Of a stretch of 64,000 nt of DNA, positions 33,684 to 41,863 are shown in pieces; position 1 is the stretch's first letter, and the number at the start of each line of letters is the position of its first letter. Location of the stretch: positions 124,001-188,000 of the forward strand of contig NZ_LOAS01000009.1 of the NCBI RefSeq assembly GCF_001558155.1, written 5' to 3'. This DNA comes from Aliiruegeria sabulilitoris (lineage in GTDB: Bacteria > Pseudomonadota > Alphaproteobacteria > Rhodobacterales > Rhodobacteraceae). The notes under the pieces were generated by a model. The model saw only the letters and a list, made by a program, of their open reading frames with translations. It did not search any database and was not told where the DNA came from. A program made the translations under genes and the position numbers.

Positions 33684-35037
33684 ACAAGCCGCATCACATG
33701 GCGCAGCCGCCATTTCCGTTCCGGACATGCTGGGTGTCGATCCGCTCTGGCTCGCCACCGGCATTCTCGTGCTCGTCTATGCCGTCCTGATCACCGAGAA
33801 GGTGAACCGGGCGGTTCTCGCCATGCTCGGCGCCTCGTTGATGGTCCTCTTTGGGATCATCAACCAGGCGCAGGCCGTGGCTGGGGTCGATGCCAACACG
33901 CTGGCATTGCTGATCGGCATGATGGTGATCGTCGCCATTACCAGCCGCTGCGGCCTGTTCCAGTTCGTGGCGATCAAGGCGGCCAAGACGGTCAAGGCGG
34001 ACCCGACCGGAATCCTGATCATGCTGACGCTGATCACGGCGATCTTCTCGGCGCTGCTGGACAACGTGACCACCGTGCTGCTGATCGCGCCGATCACGCT
34101 TCTGATCACGGAAGCGCTGGAAACCAAGGTGTTTCCGTTCTTCGTGGCCGAGATCCTGGCCTCCAATGTCGGTGGCACGGCGACGCTGATCGGTGACCCG
34201 CCCAACATCATTATCGGCTCCGCGGCGGGCCTCAGCTTCAACGATTTCCTGTTCAACCTCGCGCCGATCGCCGCGGTCTGCCTCGTTGTTCTGACCGGCA
34301 TCATCTACCTGATGAACCGCAAGGCGCTGCGCAGCATTCCGAAATCGGCCAGCGAACGGATCATGGGATTCGACGCCTCCGGCGCGATCCAGGACAAGGT
34401 GCTGATGTACAAGTCGCTCTTCGTGCTGGCACTGGTGCTGGCCGGTTTTACCATGGGCCACGGCTATGGCATCCAGCCGGGCACCGCCGCGCTCGCGGGC
34501 GCCGCGCTGCTGATGCTGCTGGCCTATGGCCACCAGAAGCCGGATGCACAGTCAGAGACGCTCCACCATGTCTTCGGCGAGGTGGAATGGGTGACGATCT
34601 TCTTCTTCGGCGGCCTCTTCGTGATCGTGGCCGGGGTCGAGCATGTTGGCCTGCTGGAGATGTTTGCCGAAGCCGTGCTCGATTTCACCGAAGGCGACCT
34701 GATGTGGACGGCCTTCCTGATCTTCTGGGCCTCGGGAATCCTCTCGGCGATCCTCGACAATATCCCCTTTGTGGCGACGATGATCCCGATGATCGAGTCC
34801 ACCGCCCACACGTTCGGTCCGGACAAGATCGAGCCGCTCTGGTGGTCGCTGGCGCTTGGCGCCTGCCTCGGCGGGAACGGGACGCTGCTCGGCGCATCGG
34901 CGAACCTGACCGTTGCCGCATTCGCCGAAAAGGCCAAGCAGCCGATCGGGTTCATCGCCTTTACCAAGATCGCCTTCCCGATCATGATCCTCACGCTGAT
35001 CATCGCCAACGTGTATATCTGGCTCCGCTACTTCTGA
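33676..35037 (+). CDS. ArsB/NhaD-superfamily (SLC13-like) permease
   Basis: An inner-membrane transporter of 453 aa with about eleven helices. Ion-transporter superfamily features include LLDNVTTVLLIAPITLLITE and VGGTATLIGDPPNIIIGSAA in the first half, and ILSAILDNIPFVATMIPMIE with CLGGNGTLLGASANLTVAAF in the second. This two-fold repeat with DN and GDPPN/GNGTLLGAS loops is typical of anion or sodium/proton transporters. The GTG start (VSEQAASHG) lies in the end of the CBS gene. The substrate is not determinable. Confidence 0.9.
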   Translation: MSEQAASHGAAAISVPDMLGVDPLWLATGILVLVYAVLITEKVNRAVLAMLGASLMVLFGIINQAQAVAGVDANTLALLIGMMVIVAITSRCGLFQFVAIKAAKTVKADPTGILIMLTLITAIFSALLDNVTTVLLIAPITLLITEALETKVFPFFVAEILASNVGGTATLIGDPPNIIIGSAAGLSFNDFLFNLAPIAAVCLVVLTGIIYLMNRKALRSIPKSASERIMGFDASGAIQDKVLMYKSLFVLALVLAGFTMGHGYGIQPGTAALAGAALLMLLAYGHQKPDAQSETLHHVFGEVEWVTIFFFGGLFVIVAGVEHVGLLEMFAEAVLDFTEGDLMWTAFLIFWASGILSAILDNIPFVATMIPMIESTAHTFGPDKIEPLWWSLALGACLGGNGTLLGASANLTVAAFAEKAKQPIGFIAFTKIAFPIMILTLIIANVYIWLRYF

Positions 35038-35083
35038 GGGAGAGGACCCGGACGCATCCTCCGAGACGCGCGAAGGCGCGCCG

Positions 35084-35449
35084 TCAGCCGAGTTGGGTGA
35101 TGACCATGGTCGCCGGCACACCATCTTCTGCCGAGGAGACATGTCCCGCACCCGTCGTGTCTTCCATCCAGAACAGGTCTCCGGCGGTGAAATCCCGCAC
35201 CTCGCCCGAACCCGCCTCGACCCGGAACCGGCCCGACAGGATCGCGGCGATCTGGCGGCGCGGCGAGCGGTGCTGAACACCCTTCCAGCCGGCCGGAAGC
35301 GTCAGGAAAACAAAGCCCGTCGCCGGATACAACTCCGAGATCTGAAGCGGCGCCGCGGGCGGGGCGAACTCCCGGAACGGGACATCGACGGTGCGGTCTT
35401 CGAAATAGGACACGCCCTCGGCGTCTTCGAGCAGGATGGAATACTGCAT
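35084..35449 (-). CDS. Cupin-domain protein
   Basis: A 121-aa small beta-barrel protein. The cupin motifs are degenerate: GWKGVQHRSPRRQIAAILSG followed by GSGEVRDFTAGDLFWMEDTT and GAGHVSSAE. His and Glu residues for a metal are present, but the spacing is not the classic G(X)5HXH(X)4E. GGAGG precedes the ATG. It is a monocistronic gene convergent with the permease gene. Role unknown; proteins of this kind are often labelled only as cupins. Confidence 0.8.
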   Translation of the reverse strand: MQYSILLEDAEGVSYFEDRTVDVPFREFAPPAAPLQISELYPATGFVFLTLPAGWKGVQHRSPRRQIAAILSGRFRVEAGSGEVRDFTAGDLFWMEDTTGAGHVSSAEDGVPATMVITQLG

Positions 35450-35621
35450 TCTGGCCTCCAATAGGTTGCGTGACCCGATCCGGTCGCCGGATGACGCGGT
35501 CCGGTCAGCCTAGCCCGATTCTTTCGGTTCACGGAAGAAACTGGGCCAGACAGGTTGGGTCGAAGCATTTGGCTGTCGCGGCCATGGCGTCGCTGTGGCT
35601 TGTCGCCCTTCCCGGCCGGAC

Positions 35622-35659
35622 CAAAAAAGAAGCCCCCGCCCGGTTTCCCGGACGGGGGC
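35622..35659 (-). terminator. Strong Rho-independent terminator of the decarboxylase operon
   Basis: On the minus strand GCCCCCGTCCGG and CCGGGCGGGGGC form a long GC stem with a GAAA loop, followed by TTCTTTTTT. It starts 28 bp after the beta-subunit stop codon and closes the four-gene operon. Confidence 0.9.
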
Positions 35660-35687
35660 GATGTCAATTGCCTTGGTCGGCTGGAGA

Positions 35688-36836
35688 TCAGCCGTAGGAG
35701 GCGATGAAGTAGCCCGCGACAACGGCCGTACCAATCACGCCGGCCACGTTCGGACCCATGGCGTGCATCAGTAGGAAGTTGCCCGGATCCGCGCGCTGGC
35801 CTTCCACCTGGCTCACACGTGCCGCCATGGGCACGGCCGAGACGCCTGCAGAACCGATCAACGGGTTGATCTTGTTCTTGCTGAAGACGTTCATCAGCTT
35901 GGCCATGAGCACGCCGCAGGCTGTCGCGATGCCGAAGGCGATCACGCCGAGGCCGAGGATCTTCAGCGTCTCGGCTTTGAGGAAGGCTTCACCGGTCATG
36001 GTGATGCCGACCGACGTTCCGAGGAAGATCGTAACGACGTTGATCAGCTCGTTCTGGGCGGCTTTCACAAGGCGCTCGGTCACGAGGCTTTCGCGCAGGA
36101 AGTTGCCCAACATCAGCATGCCGATCAGGGCCGAGGCGGCCGGAACCAGCAGGATGACGACGATGGTGACCATGCCGGCGAAGATGAGCTTTTCGAGGCG
36201 GGATACTTGGCGCAGAGACTTCATGCGGATCTTGCGCTCGGCTTCCGTGGTTAGGGCCCGCATGACGGGCGGCTGCAGCATCGGCACGAGGGCCATGTAA
36301 CTGTAAGCCGCCACCGCGATCGGCGCGAGCAGATGCGGCGCGAGCTTGTTGGCCAGGAAGATCGAGGTCGGACCGTCCGCGCCGCCGATGATGCCGATGG
36401 CACCCGCTTCTTGGGGCGAGAAGCCAATGGCCGTGGCGCCCAGGAAGGTCGCGAAGACCCCGAACTGGGCCGCCGCGCCGAGCAGCAACGTGCGCGGGTT
36501 GGCGATGAGCGGACCGAAGTCGGTCAGAGCCCCGACGCCCAGGAAGATGAGCGGCGGGAAGATCTCGTAATCAATGCCGAGCTTGATGTAGTAATAGAGC
36601 CCGCCCGGGTGATCGCCATGCGGCAGGTTGATCATACCCTGCGTGGGCAGGTTTGCGAGCAACGCGCCAAAGGCGATAGGGATGAGCAGGAGCGGTTCAT
36701 ATTGCTTCCAGACCGCGAGGTAGAACAGCACGGCGATGACCACCCACATCACCACCATTTGAATGGTGAGATCCGGGAAAGCGGTCAGCGACCATAGCTC
36801 TGCGAGCCTGGACATTTCTGTTGTGGTGGCTTCCAT
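35688..36836 (-). CDS. oadB: Sodium-translocating decarboxylase beta subunit (OadB/MmdB)
   Basis: A 382-aa inner-membrane protein of the OadB/GcdB/MmdB family. It decarboxylates carboxybiotin and uses the energy to pump Na+ outward. About nine helices are visible. The key region [20 protein letters not shown] carries the Asp that is essential in this family (Asp203 of Klebsiella OadB), and [20 protein letters not shown] and [14 protein letters not shown] are further conserved blocks. Length and composition fit. GGAGG precedes the ATG, 15 bp after the biotin-carrier gene. It is last in the operon, before a strong terminator. Confidence 0.94.
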   Translation of the reverse strand: MEATTTEMSRLAELWSLTAFPDLTIQMVVMWVVIAVLFYLAVWKQYEPLLLIPIAFGALLANLPTQGMINLPHGDHPGGLYYYIKLGIDYEIFPPLIFLGVGALTDFGPLIANPRTLLLGAAAQFGVFATFLGATAIGFSPQEAGAIGIIGGADGPTSIFLANKLAPHLLAPIAVAAYSYMALVPMLQPPVMRALTTEAERKIRMKSLRQVSRLEKLIFAGMVTIVVILLVPAASALIGMLMLGNFLRESLVTERLVKAAQNELINVVTIFLGTSVGITMTGEAFLKAETLKILGLGVIAFGIATACGVLMAKLMNVFSKNKINPLIGSAGVSAVPMAARVSQVEGQRADPGNFLLMHAMGPNVAGVIGTAVVAGYFIASYG

Positions 36837-36851
36837 CGGAGGAACGCCTCC

Positions 36852-37250
36852 TTAGGACAAGGTGACGAGGACCTGACCCTCGGTCACGGTTGCACCGGCG
36901 GCCACGTTGACGGCGGTGACGGTGCCGTCGGAAGGGGCGCCGATGTTGGTGTTCATCTTCATGGCTTCGAGAACCAGAAGCGTGTCACCTTGCGAGACTT
37001 TCTGACCGACCGACACGTCGACACTGATCACGGTGCCAGCCAGCGGGCTGGGCACGGCGCCGTCGCCAGCCGGAGCAGCGGCCGGGGCCGGCGCAGCGGC
37101 AGGAGCCGGGGCAGGGGCAGCGGCGGGAGCCGGGGCGGAGACGGGAGCGGCGGCCGGGGCAGGGGCTGCCTTTGCCGGAGTATCCAGATCGAGGTCTTCG
37201 ACGGTCACTTCGTAGGCAATGCCCTGAACGGTAATCCGAAGGCGTTTCAT
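36852..37250 (-). CDS. Biotin carrier (biotinyl) subunit of the decarboxylase
   Basis: A 132-aa protein carrying the biotin that shuttles CO2 between the carboxyltransferase and the membrane subunit. It starts MKRLRITVQGIAYEVTVEDL, then has a long Ala/Pro linker (about 45 residues of AP repeats), and ends with the biotinyl domain: VLEAMKMNTNI (the Lys is biotinylated) and SPLAGTVISVDVSVGQKV. The flexible linker is the hallmark of decarboxylase gamma/delta-type carriers. The start overlaps the OadG-like stop by four bases (ATGA). The linker DNA is a run of similar GCC/CCG-rich codons prone to length change. Confidence 0.94.
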   Translation of the reverse strand: MKRLRITVQGIAYEVTVEDLDLDTPAKAAPAPAAAPVSAPAPAAAPAPAPAAAPAPAAAPAGDGAVPSPLAGTVISVDVSVGQKVSQGDTLLVLEAMKMNTNIGAPSDGTVTAVNVAAGATVTEGQVLVTLS

Positions 37251-37648
37251 TTGTTCTGTCCTCTCAGAATATTGGGGGTTTCACCACCGAGGGTGAGCCG
37301 GGTGGGACCCCAGGCTGTCCGGATGCGCCGGCCGGCGAAGGTGTCCTTGCGACCTTCGATGGGCCAGTCGGTGACCACGTGGGAGGGAGCGGCAACGCGG
37401 GTAACCACGTAGCCGGGCCCGAAGATTTCAGACACCGCCGCGGAGATCGCGGCTAGGTGGTGGGGCGGCACACCGGCGCGGGAGGCGACGGCGGCACGCG
37501 GCGGCACGGGGGCAGCCTCGGTCGGTTTTTGTTCCTTCTTCTCACGGGTGAAGAAGTAGCCGACCAACGAACAGGCAGCCCACAGTGACGCGAGAACCGA
37601 CATCACGACAGCAAAGCCGGTGCCGATGATTCCCAAGGCTTCAAGCAT
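37247..37648 (-). CDS. OadG-like small membrane subunit of the decarboxylase
   Basis: A 133-aa protein with one N-terminal helix (ALGIIGTGFAVVMSVLASLW followed by AACSLVGYF), typical of the OadG/MmdD subunit that helps assemble the complex. After the helix comes a Pro/Ala-rich linker and a 60-residue C-terminal domain (GVPPHHLAAISAAVSEIFGP; TAWGPTRLTLGGETP). The length exceeds the usual 80-100 aa, mainly from that C-terminal domain. It sits between the carboxyltransferase gene (15 bp away) and the biotin carrier (overlapping). Confidence 0.85.
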   Translation of the reverse strand: MLEALGIIGTGFAVVMSVLASLWAACSLVGYFFTREKKEQKPTEAAPVPPRAAVASRAGVPPHHLAAISAAVSEIFGPGYVVTRVAAPSHVVTDWPIEGRKDTFAGRRIRTAWGPTRLTLGGETPNILRGQNK

Positions 37649-37663
37649 GTGGAAGACCTTTCA

Positions 37664-39217
37664 TTACAGCGGGATGTTGCCGTGTTTCTTCGGCGGGCGG
37701 GTTTCGCGCTTGGACATCAGGCCGCGCAGGGAGAGCGCAACCGCCGAGCGGGTTTCGCGCGGCTGGATGACGTCATGCGCCATGAGTTCACCGGCGGCCA
37801 GATAGGGCGTGGCGAATTCTTCACGGTACTCGGCGATGAGTTCCTTGGACTTCGCGACCGGATCTTCGGCCTCCTTGATCTCCTTGCGGTAGAGGATGTT
37901 GGCAGCCCCTTCCGCGCCCATCACGGCGATTTCCGCGGTCGGCCAGGCGATCACCCGGTCTGCGCCCATGTCTTCCGAACACATGGCCAGATACGCGCCG
38001 CCATAGGCCTTGCGCATGATGACCGTGATCTTCGGCACCGTGGCGGAAGCATAGGCAAAGAGCATCTTGGCGCCGTGGCGGATGATGCCCTGCTGCTCCT
38101 GCTTGACGCCAGGCAGGAAGCCGGGGACGTCCACCAGGGTGACGATCGGGATGTTGTAGACGTTGCAGAAACGCACGAAGCGCGCGGACTTGTCGGAGGC
38201 GTCGATATCGAGCGTACCGGCTTTGACCGTCGGCTGGTTGCCGACGAAGCCCACCACGATCCCGCCGATGCGGCCGAAGCCGATGACGATATTCTGGGCG
38301 AAGAGCTCCTGAACCTCGAGGAAGTCCGCGTCGTCAGCGAGAAGCTTGATGACTTCGCGCACGTCGAACGGTGCCTTGGGGTCCTCGGGAACGATCTCGT
38401 CCAGCGCCGGGACATCGACCACGGAGAGGTCCGGTTCCACCTTGTGCGGCGGGTCCTGCATGTTGTTGGAGGGCAGGAAGGACAGCAGCCGGTGAGCCAG
38501 CGCGATGGCATGTTCGTCGCTCTCGGCGATGAAGTGGATATTGCCCGAGATCGAGGCATGGGCCTTGGCCGAGCCGATCTCGTCCATCGTCGTGACTTCG
38601 CCGGTGACCGAGCGGATCACCTCGGGGCCGCAGATGAACATCTGGGCGTTCTCGCGGGTCATGATGATGAAGTCGGTGAGCGCCGGGGAGTAGGCCGCGC
38701 CACCGGCGCAGGGGCCGGCAATGATGGAGATCTGGGGCACGACGCCCGAGAGCTGCACGTTGCGGTAGAAGACCTGGCCATAACCGGCGAGCGAGCCGAC
38801 ACCTTCCTGGATCCGGGCCCCGCCCGAGTCATTGAAGCCGATGACCGGTATGCCGGCTTTCACCGCATGGTCGAGCGTATGACAGATCTTCTTGGAGTGG
38901 ATCTCGCCGAGCGAGCCGCCGACCACGCCGAAATCCTGGCTGAAGGCCGCGACGGGACGTCCGTCGACGAAGCCCGTGCCGACGACGACGCCATCGGTCG
39001 GGATGTCCTTCTTGTCCATTCCGAAGTGCCGGGTGCGGTGTTTGGCGTGAAGGCCGAATTCCTGGAACGTTCCCTTGGAAAACAGCGCGTCGAGGCGCTC
39101 ACGGGCAGTCAGGCGCCCTTTCGCGTGCCGGTCGTCGGCCTTTTTCTGGCCGCCGCCAGCCAGCGCTATGGCGCGCCGCTGCTCCAGCTCGTCTGCTAGT
39201 TTCTTGGATATTGCCAT
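37664..39217 (-). CDS. mmdA: Decarboxylase alpha subunit, acyl-CoA carboxyltransferase (MmdA-like)
   Basis: A 517-aa cytoplasmic subunit that moves the carboxyl group from a CoA ester to biotin. Both crotonase-like halves of the carboxyltransferase are present: FNDSGGARIQEGVGSLAGYG and IAGPCAGGAAYSPALTDF in the first, TLVDVPGFLPGVKQEQQGII and RKAYGGAYLAMCSEDMGAD in the second. The end KKHGNIPL is typical. The same fold serves PccB and MmdA; the adjacent OadG, biotin and OadB genes point to a sodium-pumping methylmalonyl-CoA-type decarboxylase. The exact CoA ester (methylmalonyl-, malonyl-, glutaconyl-) is not proven. It is first in the operon, with GGGAGA before the ATG. Confidence 0.9.
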   Translation of the reverse strand: MAISKKLADELEQRRAIALAGGGQKKADDRHAKGRLTARERLDALFSKGTFQEFGLHAKHRTRHFGMDKKDIPTDGVVVGTGFVDGRPVAAFSQDFGVVGGSLGEIHSKKICHTLDHAVKAGIPVIGFNDSGGARIQEGVGSLAGYGQVFYRNVQLSGVVPQISIIAGPCAGGAAYSPALTDFIIMTRENAQMFICGPEVIRSVTGEVTTMDEIGSAKAHASISGNIHFIAESDEHAIALAHRLLSFLPSNNMQDPPHKVEPDLSVVDVPALDEIVPEDPKAPFDVREVIKLLADDADFLEVQELFAQNIVIGFGRIGGIVVGFVGNQPTVKAGTLDIDASDKSARFVRFCNVYNIPIVTLVDVPGFLPGVKQEQQGIIRHGAKMLFAYASATVPKITVIMRKAYGGAYLAMCSEDMGADRVIAWPTAEIAVMGAEGAANILYRKEIKEAEDPVAKSKELIAEYREEFATPYLAAGELMAHDVIQPRETRSAVALSLRGLMSKRETRPPKKHGNIPL

Positions 39218-39711
39218 GTCTGGACTATTCTCCCAAGGCCCCGCCCATCGTGGGCGTTGCGTTTCTTGACGAAAGGCGGGGGGAGCCCCCGCGGGCTAAC
39301 GGGCGGCGATGCAAGGCCGCCGAAAGCCGGGTTTCTCTCGACATATTGACCGATGCGTCCGAACGGATGGGGTGCCACGAAGGCCCCCGGCCGGAAGTGT
39401 CGGGTTCGTCGTCACGTCCCTTCCTAAGTGGAACTGTTTCCAGGCGGATCTGCGGGTCGTTAGGAAACGGAAGCCGGCGGGGGGCGCCGGCCTCTATGCT
39501 TTGAACGATGAAGAACGAAGCTATTTTCATTCCGTGGCAACAACCTTGGCTGAGTTCGTCTGGCTCACTTGGGCTGCGGGCCGGATCGCGCGCGACAACA
39601 TCATGTGTATCGTTATAGCACAACCCGGACACAACGCCGCTCCCTCGATGACGACTGGACCGCGCGAAGGCCGAACCGGTGGGACGATCCGGCGCCTCGC
39701 GCGCTTGATGC
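39218..39711 (-). promoter_or_regulatory. Leader and promoter region of the decarboxylase operon
   Basis: No gene is supported in these 494 bp. Next to the mmdA start, on the minus strand, are two hairpins in a row: GCGGGGG-CTC-CCCCCGC (39276-39292) and CGCCCA-CGA-TGGGCG (39242-39256), the second ending about 24 bases before the ATG. They would fold in the mRNA leader. No known riboswitch class was recognised. The distal part, towards the DUF1127-like gene, shows nothing definite. Confidence 0.55.
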
Positions 39712-39936
39712 TCACACGAAGTGAGCGTCCCTGAAAACGTGATCCACGATATCTTCCCGCAGAATGCCGAGCGACGACAGTTCCTCGTCGGACATGGCTT
39801 CCAGCTCCCGCACCTTATCGAGCAGCCCTTGTTTTTCGGACATTGGAGCTCGTCCCGAGCAGATGTCGGCGAAGTACCTGACCGCACGAAGCCGCGCGGC
39901 GTCCCGATCGGGGCAGGCGCCAGGAAGATATGTCAT
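39712..39936 (-). CDS. Small DUF1127-like protein
   Basis: A 74-aa protein. The C-terminal half (LEAMSDEELSSLGILREDIV) resembles the DUF1127 core, where short helices end in a G-I/L-x-R-x-D-I pattern. The N-terminal half (MTYLPGACPDRDAARLRAVR) is charged. GAGG in GAGGAAAAGACC precedes the ATG. DUF1127 proteins are small, often stress-linked and partly implicated in phosphate or RNA metabolism, but this one is not characterised. It lies alone upstream of the decarboxylase leader. Confidence 0.7.
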   Translation of the reverse strand: MTYLPGACPDRDAARLRAVRYFADICSGRAPMSEKQGLLDKVRELEAMSDEELSSLGILREDIVDHVFRDAHFV

Positions 39937-40389
39937 GGTCTTTTCCTCAGGGTTCGGGGAGCTTCCCCCCACGGAAGGTTGATAGGATAGCCGGTCCCGC
40001 GTGGCCACGTTGAATGGCGCAATCCCGAAATGCAGCAGAGGCAAGGCCTCAGGGGCGAAAAAACCGGTCCAAGCGGGCCGATTTGCCGTTTTGAGGCGAA
40101 TAATGCCGATTCTGACAGAATCATTTCCGATCGGATTCTGGCCACGCAACACGGATAAGAAAACGTGTGGGCCGCGCAACCGAAGGCCGATGCTGGCCGT
40201 TCCCAGGCGTGCGCTCCGACATGATCATATCTGCGATCCGCATGATCTCTCGTGCAGGTCGATGCCGGCCTGGCGTTGTTTGAACGGGCCGCGCGGACTT
40301 TTCGAGACGTTGGGACGAAACGCAGGGCATCAATGCCCGCAAGCCCGAGTGCGAACGGCAGCCACTTTGGATTTCAAAGGTGCAAGTGG

Positions 40390-40462
<73 letters not shown>

Positions 40463-40981
40463 GCCGTCAGGAGGTGATAGCCTGCACGGGTGGGCGATTG
40501 CAAGAGCGGTTGTCTTTGGAAAGCACAGCGAAAAGCGGTGGCGCGGGACAAGCTGCGTGTCGTGGTGAATGGGGTGCGCCGAATACTGGACTGTCCGCAG
40601 GTCGCCTGCTCTCGGCCAGTTTTCAACATGTTGAAATGACGGAAAAAGGCGGGCGGCAGGTCATCCCCATGAACCTGCCGCCCCATGCGCGTTCAACACG
40701 CAAGAGTTGCACGTGAGTGGTGCATCCGGGTGGCCGAACCGGAGGAGGCGCCGGCCACATCTCGTTGCCCCGTGCGAAACGAGTAAAGACACAGGACACA
40801 GAAGAAGAGCGGCTCCGGACCATCGGGCTCCGCTGGCGGTCTCCTGACGGCGCGTGCACCGTTGGTTGCCTCTTGCGGGTCGTCGTGTCCGGTCTCTCGC
40901 GGCCGCCACCGCTTCCGTGACCTCGATATAGGGGGCGGGCAGGGGGCGCTTCAGTCACGCAGCTGCGTGACGGCGGCTTTT
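40463..40981. other. Intergenic region upstream of tRNA-Val
   Basis: These 519 bp hold the tRNA promoter and the 3' flank of the LuxR-type gene. Several open frames exist on both strands, but none has a ribosome site or recognisable protein pattern. I see no further RNA gene. Confidence 0.5.
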
Positions 40982-41710
40982 TTAGGCTGCGCTGTTGACC
41001 AGCCCCGCGCCCAGCCCCTTGACCGCGGCGGTCGTTCGGTCATTGACCTCCAGCTTGCGGAAGATGCGCCGCACATGGGTATCGACCGTGTGCACCGAGA
41101 TGCCGAGGATATCGGCGATGACCGAGTTCGATTTGCCCCGGGCGATCCATTCGAGGATCTCGCGTTCCCGCGCGGTCATCCGGGTGCCATTCGCGCGGTT
41201 GGGCGTCATGCGGATATAGGCAAGGTGGCTGAGCTGTCCGGCCAGTTGCAGTTCCTTGAGTTCGCGTTTGCCAAAGGCCGGGCGCGTCTCGCCGAAACCC
41301 ACATTGAAGATGCCGTTGCGCGACATCGGGCCAAAAACCTGGATCGCCAACCCGTCGCCGAGCCGGAACTCCCTCAGGGTTTCGAGAAAGGCTTCTTCGC
41401 TCTCCAGCAACTCGGTCATGCTTGGGATGTCGGACCAGAAGAACGGATCGGCGGTTCGGCTGGCAAGGTCCGGAATCGGGTTTACCAGCACCAGCCGCTC
41501 GCGGAAGAGTTTCTCGATCAGGCCCTCCGGGAACCCTTCGGCGACGACGGTCATCCGGTCCAGGGATTCAGGCTCGGGGCGGCCAACGAAGTGGCGATAG
41601 GCGATCATCTGAGCGCCGCGCGAGAAGAAGAAATCGCGGGTGGCTGTCCAGAGCACATCGGTGTCGGAGATGTCGCGCACCACGGCGATCTGTTCCTGAA
41701 TGGTCATCAT
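40982..41710 (-). CDS. LuxR-family regulator with autoinducer-binding-like domain
   Basis: A 242-aa transcription factor. Residues about 10-160 look like the LuxR autoinducer-binding domain (FFFSRGAQMIAYRHFVGRPE; DPFFWSDIP; AFLETLREFRLGDGLAIQVF). The C-terminus is a LuxR-type helix-turn-helix (MTAREREILEWIARGKSNSV; SVHTVDTHVRRIFRKL). No luxI-type synthase gene is nearby, so it is a LuxR solo. GGGGAGA precedes the ATG; the open frame extends 69 bases upstream without a ribosome site. Ligand and targets are unknown. Confidence 0.88.
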   Translation of the reverse strand: MMTIQEQIAVVRDISDTDVLWTATRDFFFSRGAQMIAYRHFVGRPEPESLDRMTVVAEGFPEGLIEKLFRERLVLVNPIPDLASRTADPFFWSDIPSMTELLESEEAFLETLREFRLGDGLAIQVFGPMSRNGIFNVGFGETRPAFGKRELKELQLAGQLSHLAYIRMTPNRANGTRMTAREREILEWIARGKSNSVIADILGISVHTVDTHVRRIFRKLEVNDRTTAAVKGLGAGLVNSAA

Positions 41711-41863
41711 CGCGCGCGTCTCCCCAATGGCTGATGGATAAGTTAACATGGAATCCGCCCCCATAAAGCCCGGAAGCAAAGGCCTTGCGCGGGCTGAGAA
41801 CAGGGCTGGCAGATGTGAGGATCGCGCGCTAGGTTGCGCGCCAAGCGAAGGGAGACTTCAGAA

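Noticed and set aside
37033-37215. Ala/Gly-rich plus-strand frame as a possible low-complexity protein
   Set aside because: It is the complement of the Ala/Pro linker of the biotin carrier and has no ribosome site.
37664-39217. Propionyl-CoA carboxylase beta subunit (pccB)
   Set aside because: The fold is shared, but the operon contains OadG-, biotin-carrier- and OadB-type genes and no biotin carboxylase, so a decarboxylase is the better reading. PccB origin by descent is not excluded.
39218-39711. Riboswitch (for example cobalamin) before the decarboxylase operon
   Set aside because: I found hairpins but none of the conserved box sequences of a known riboswitch class.
40463-40981. Further tRNA or small RNA near tRNA-Val
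   Set aside because: No second cloverleaf or clear terminator-bounded structure could be found by eye.
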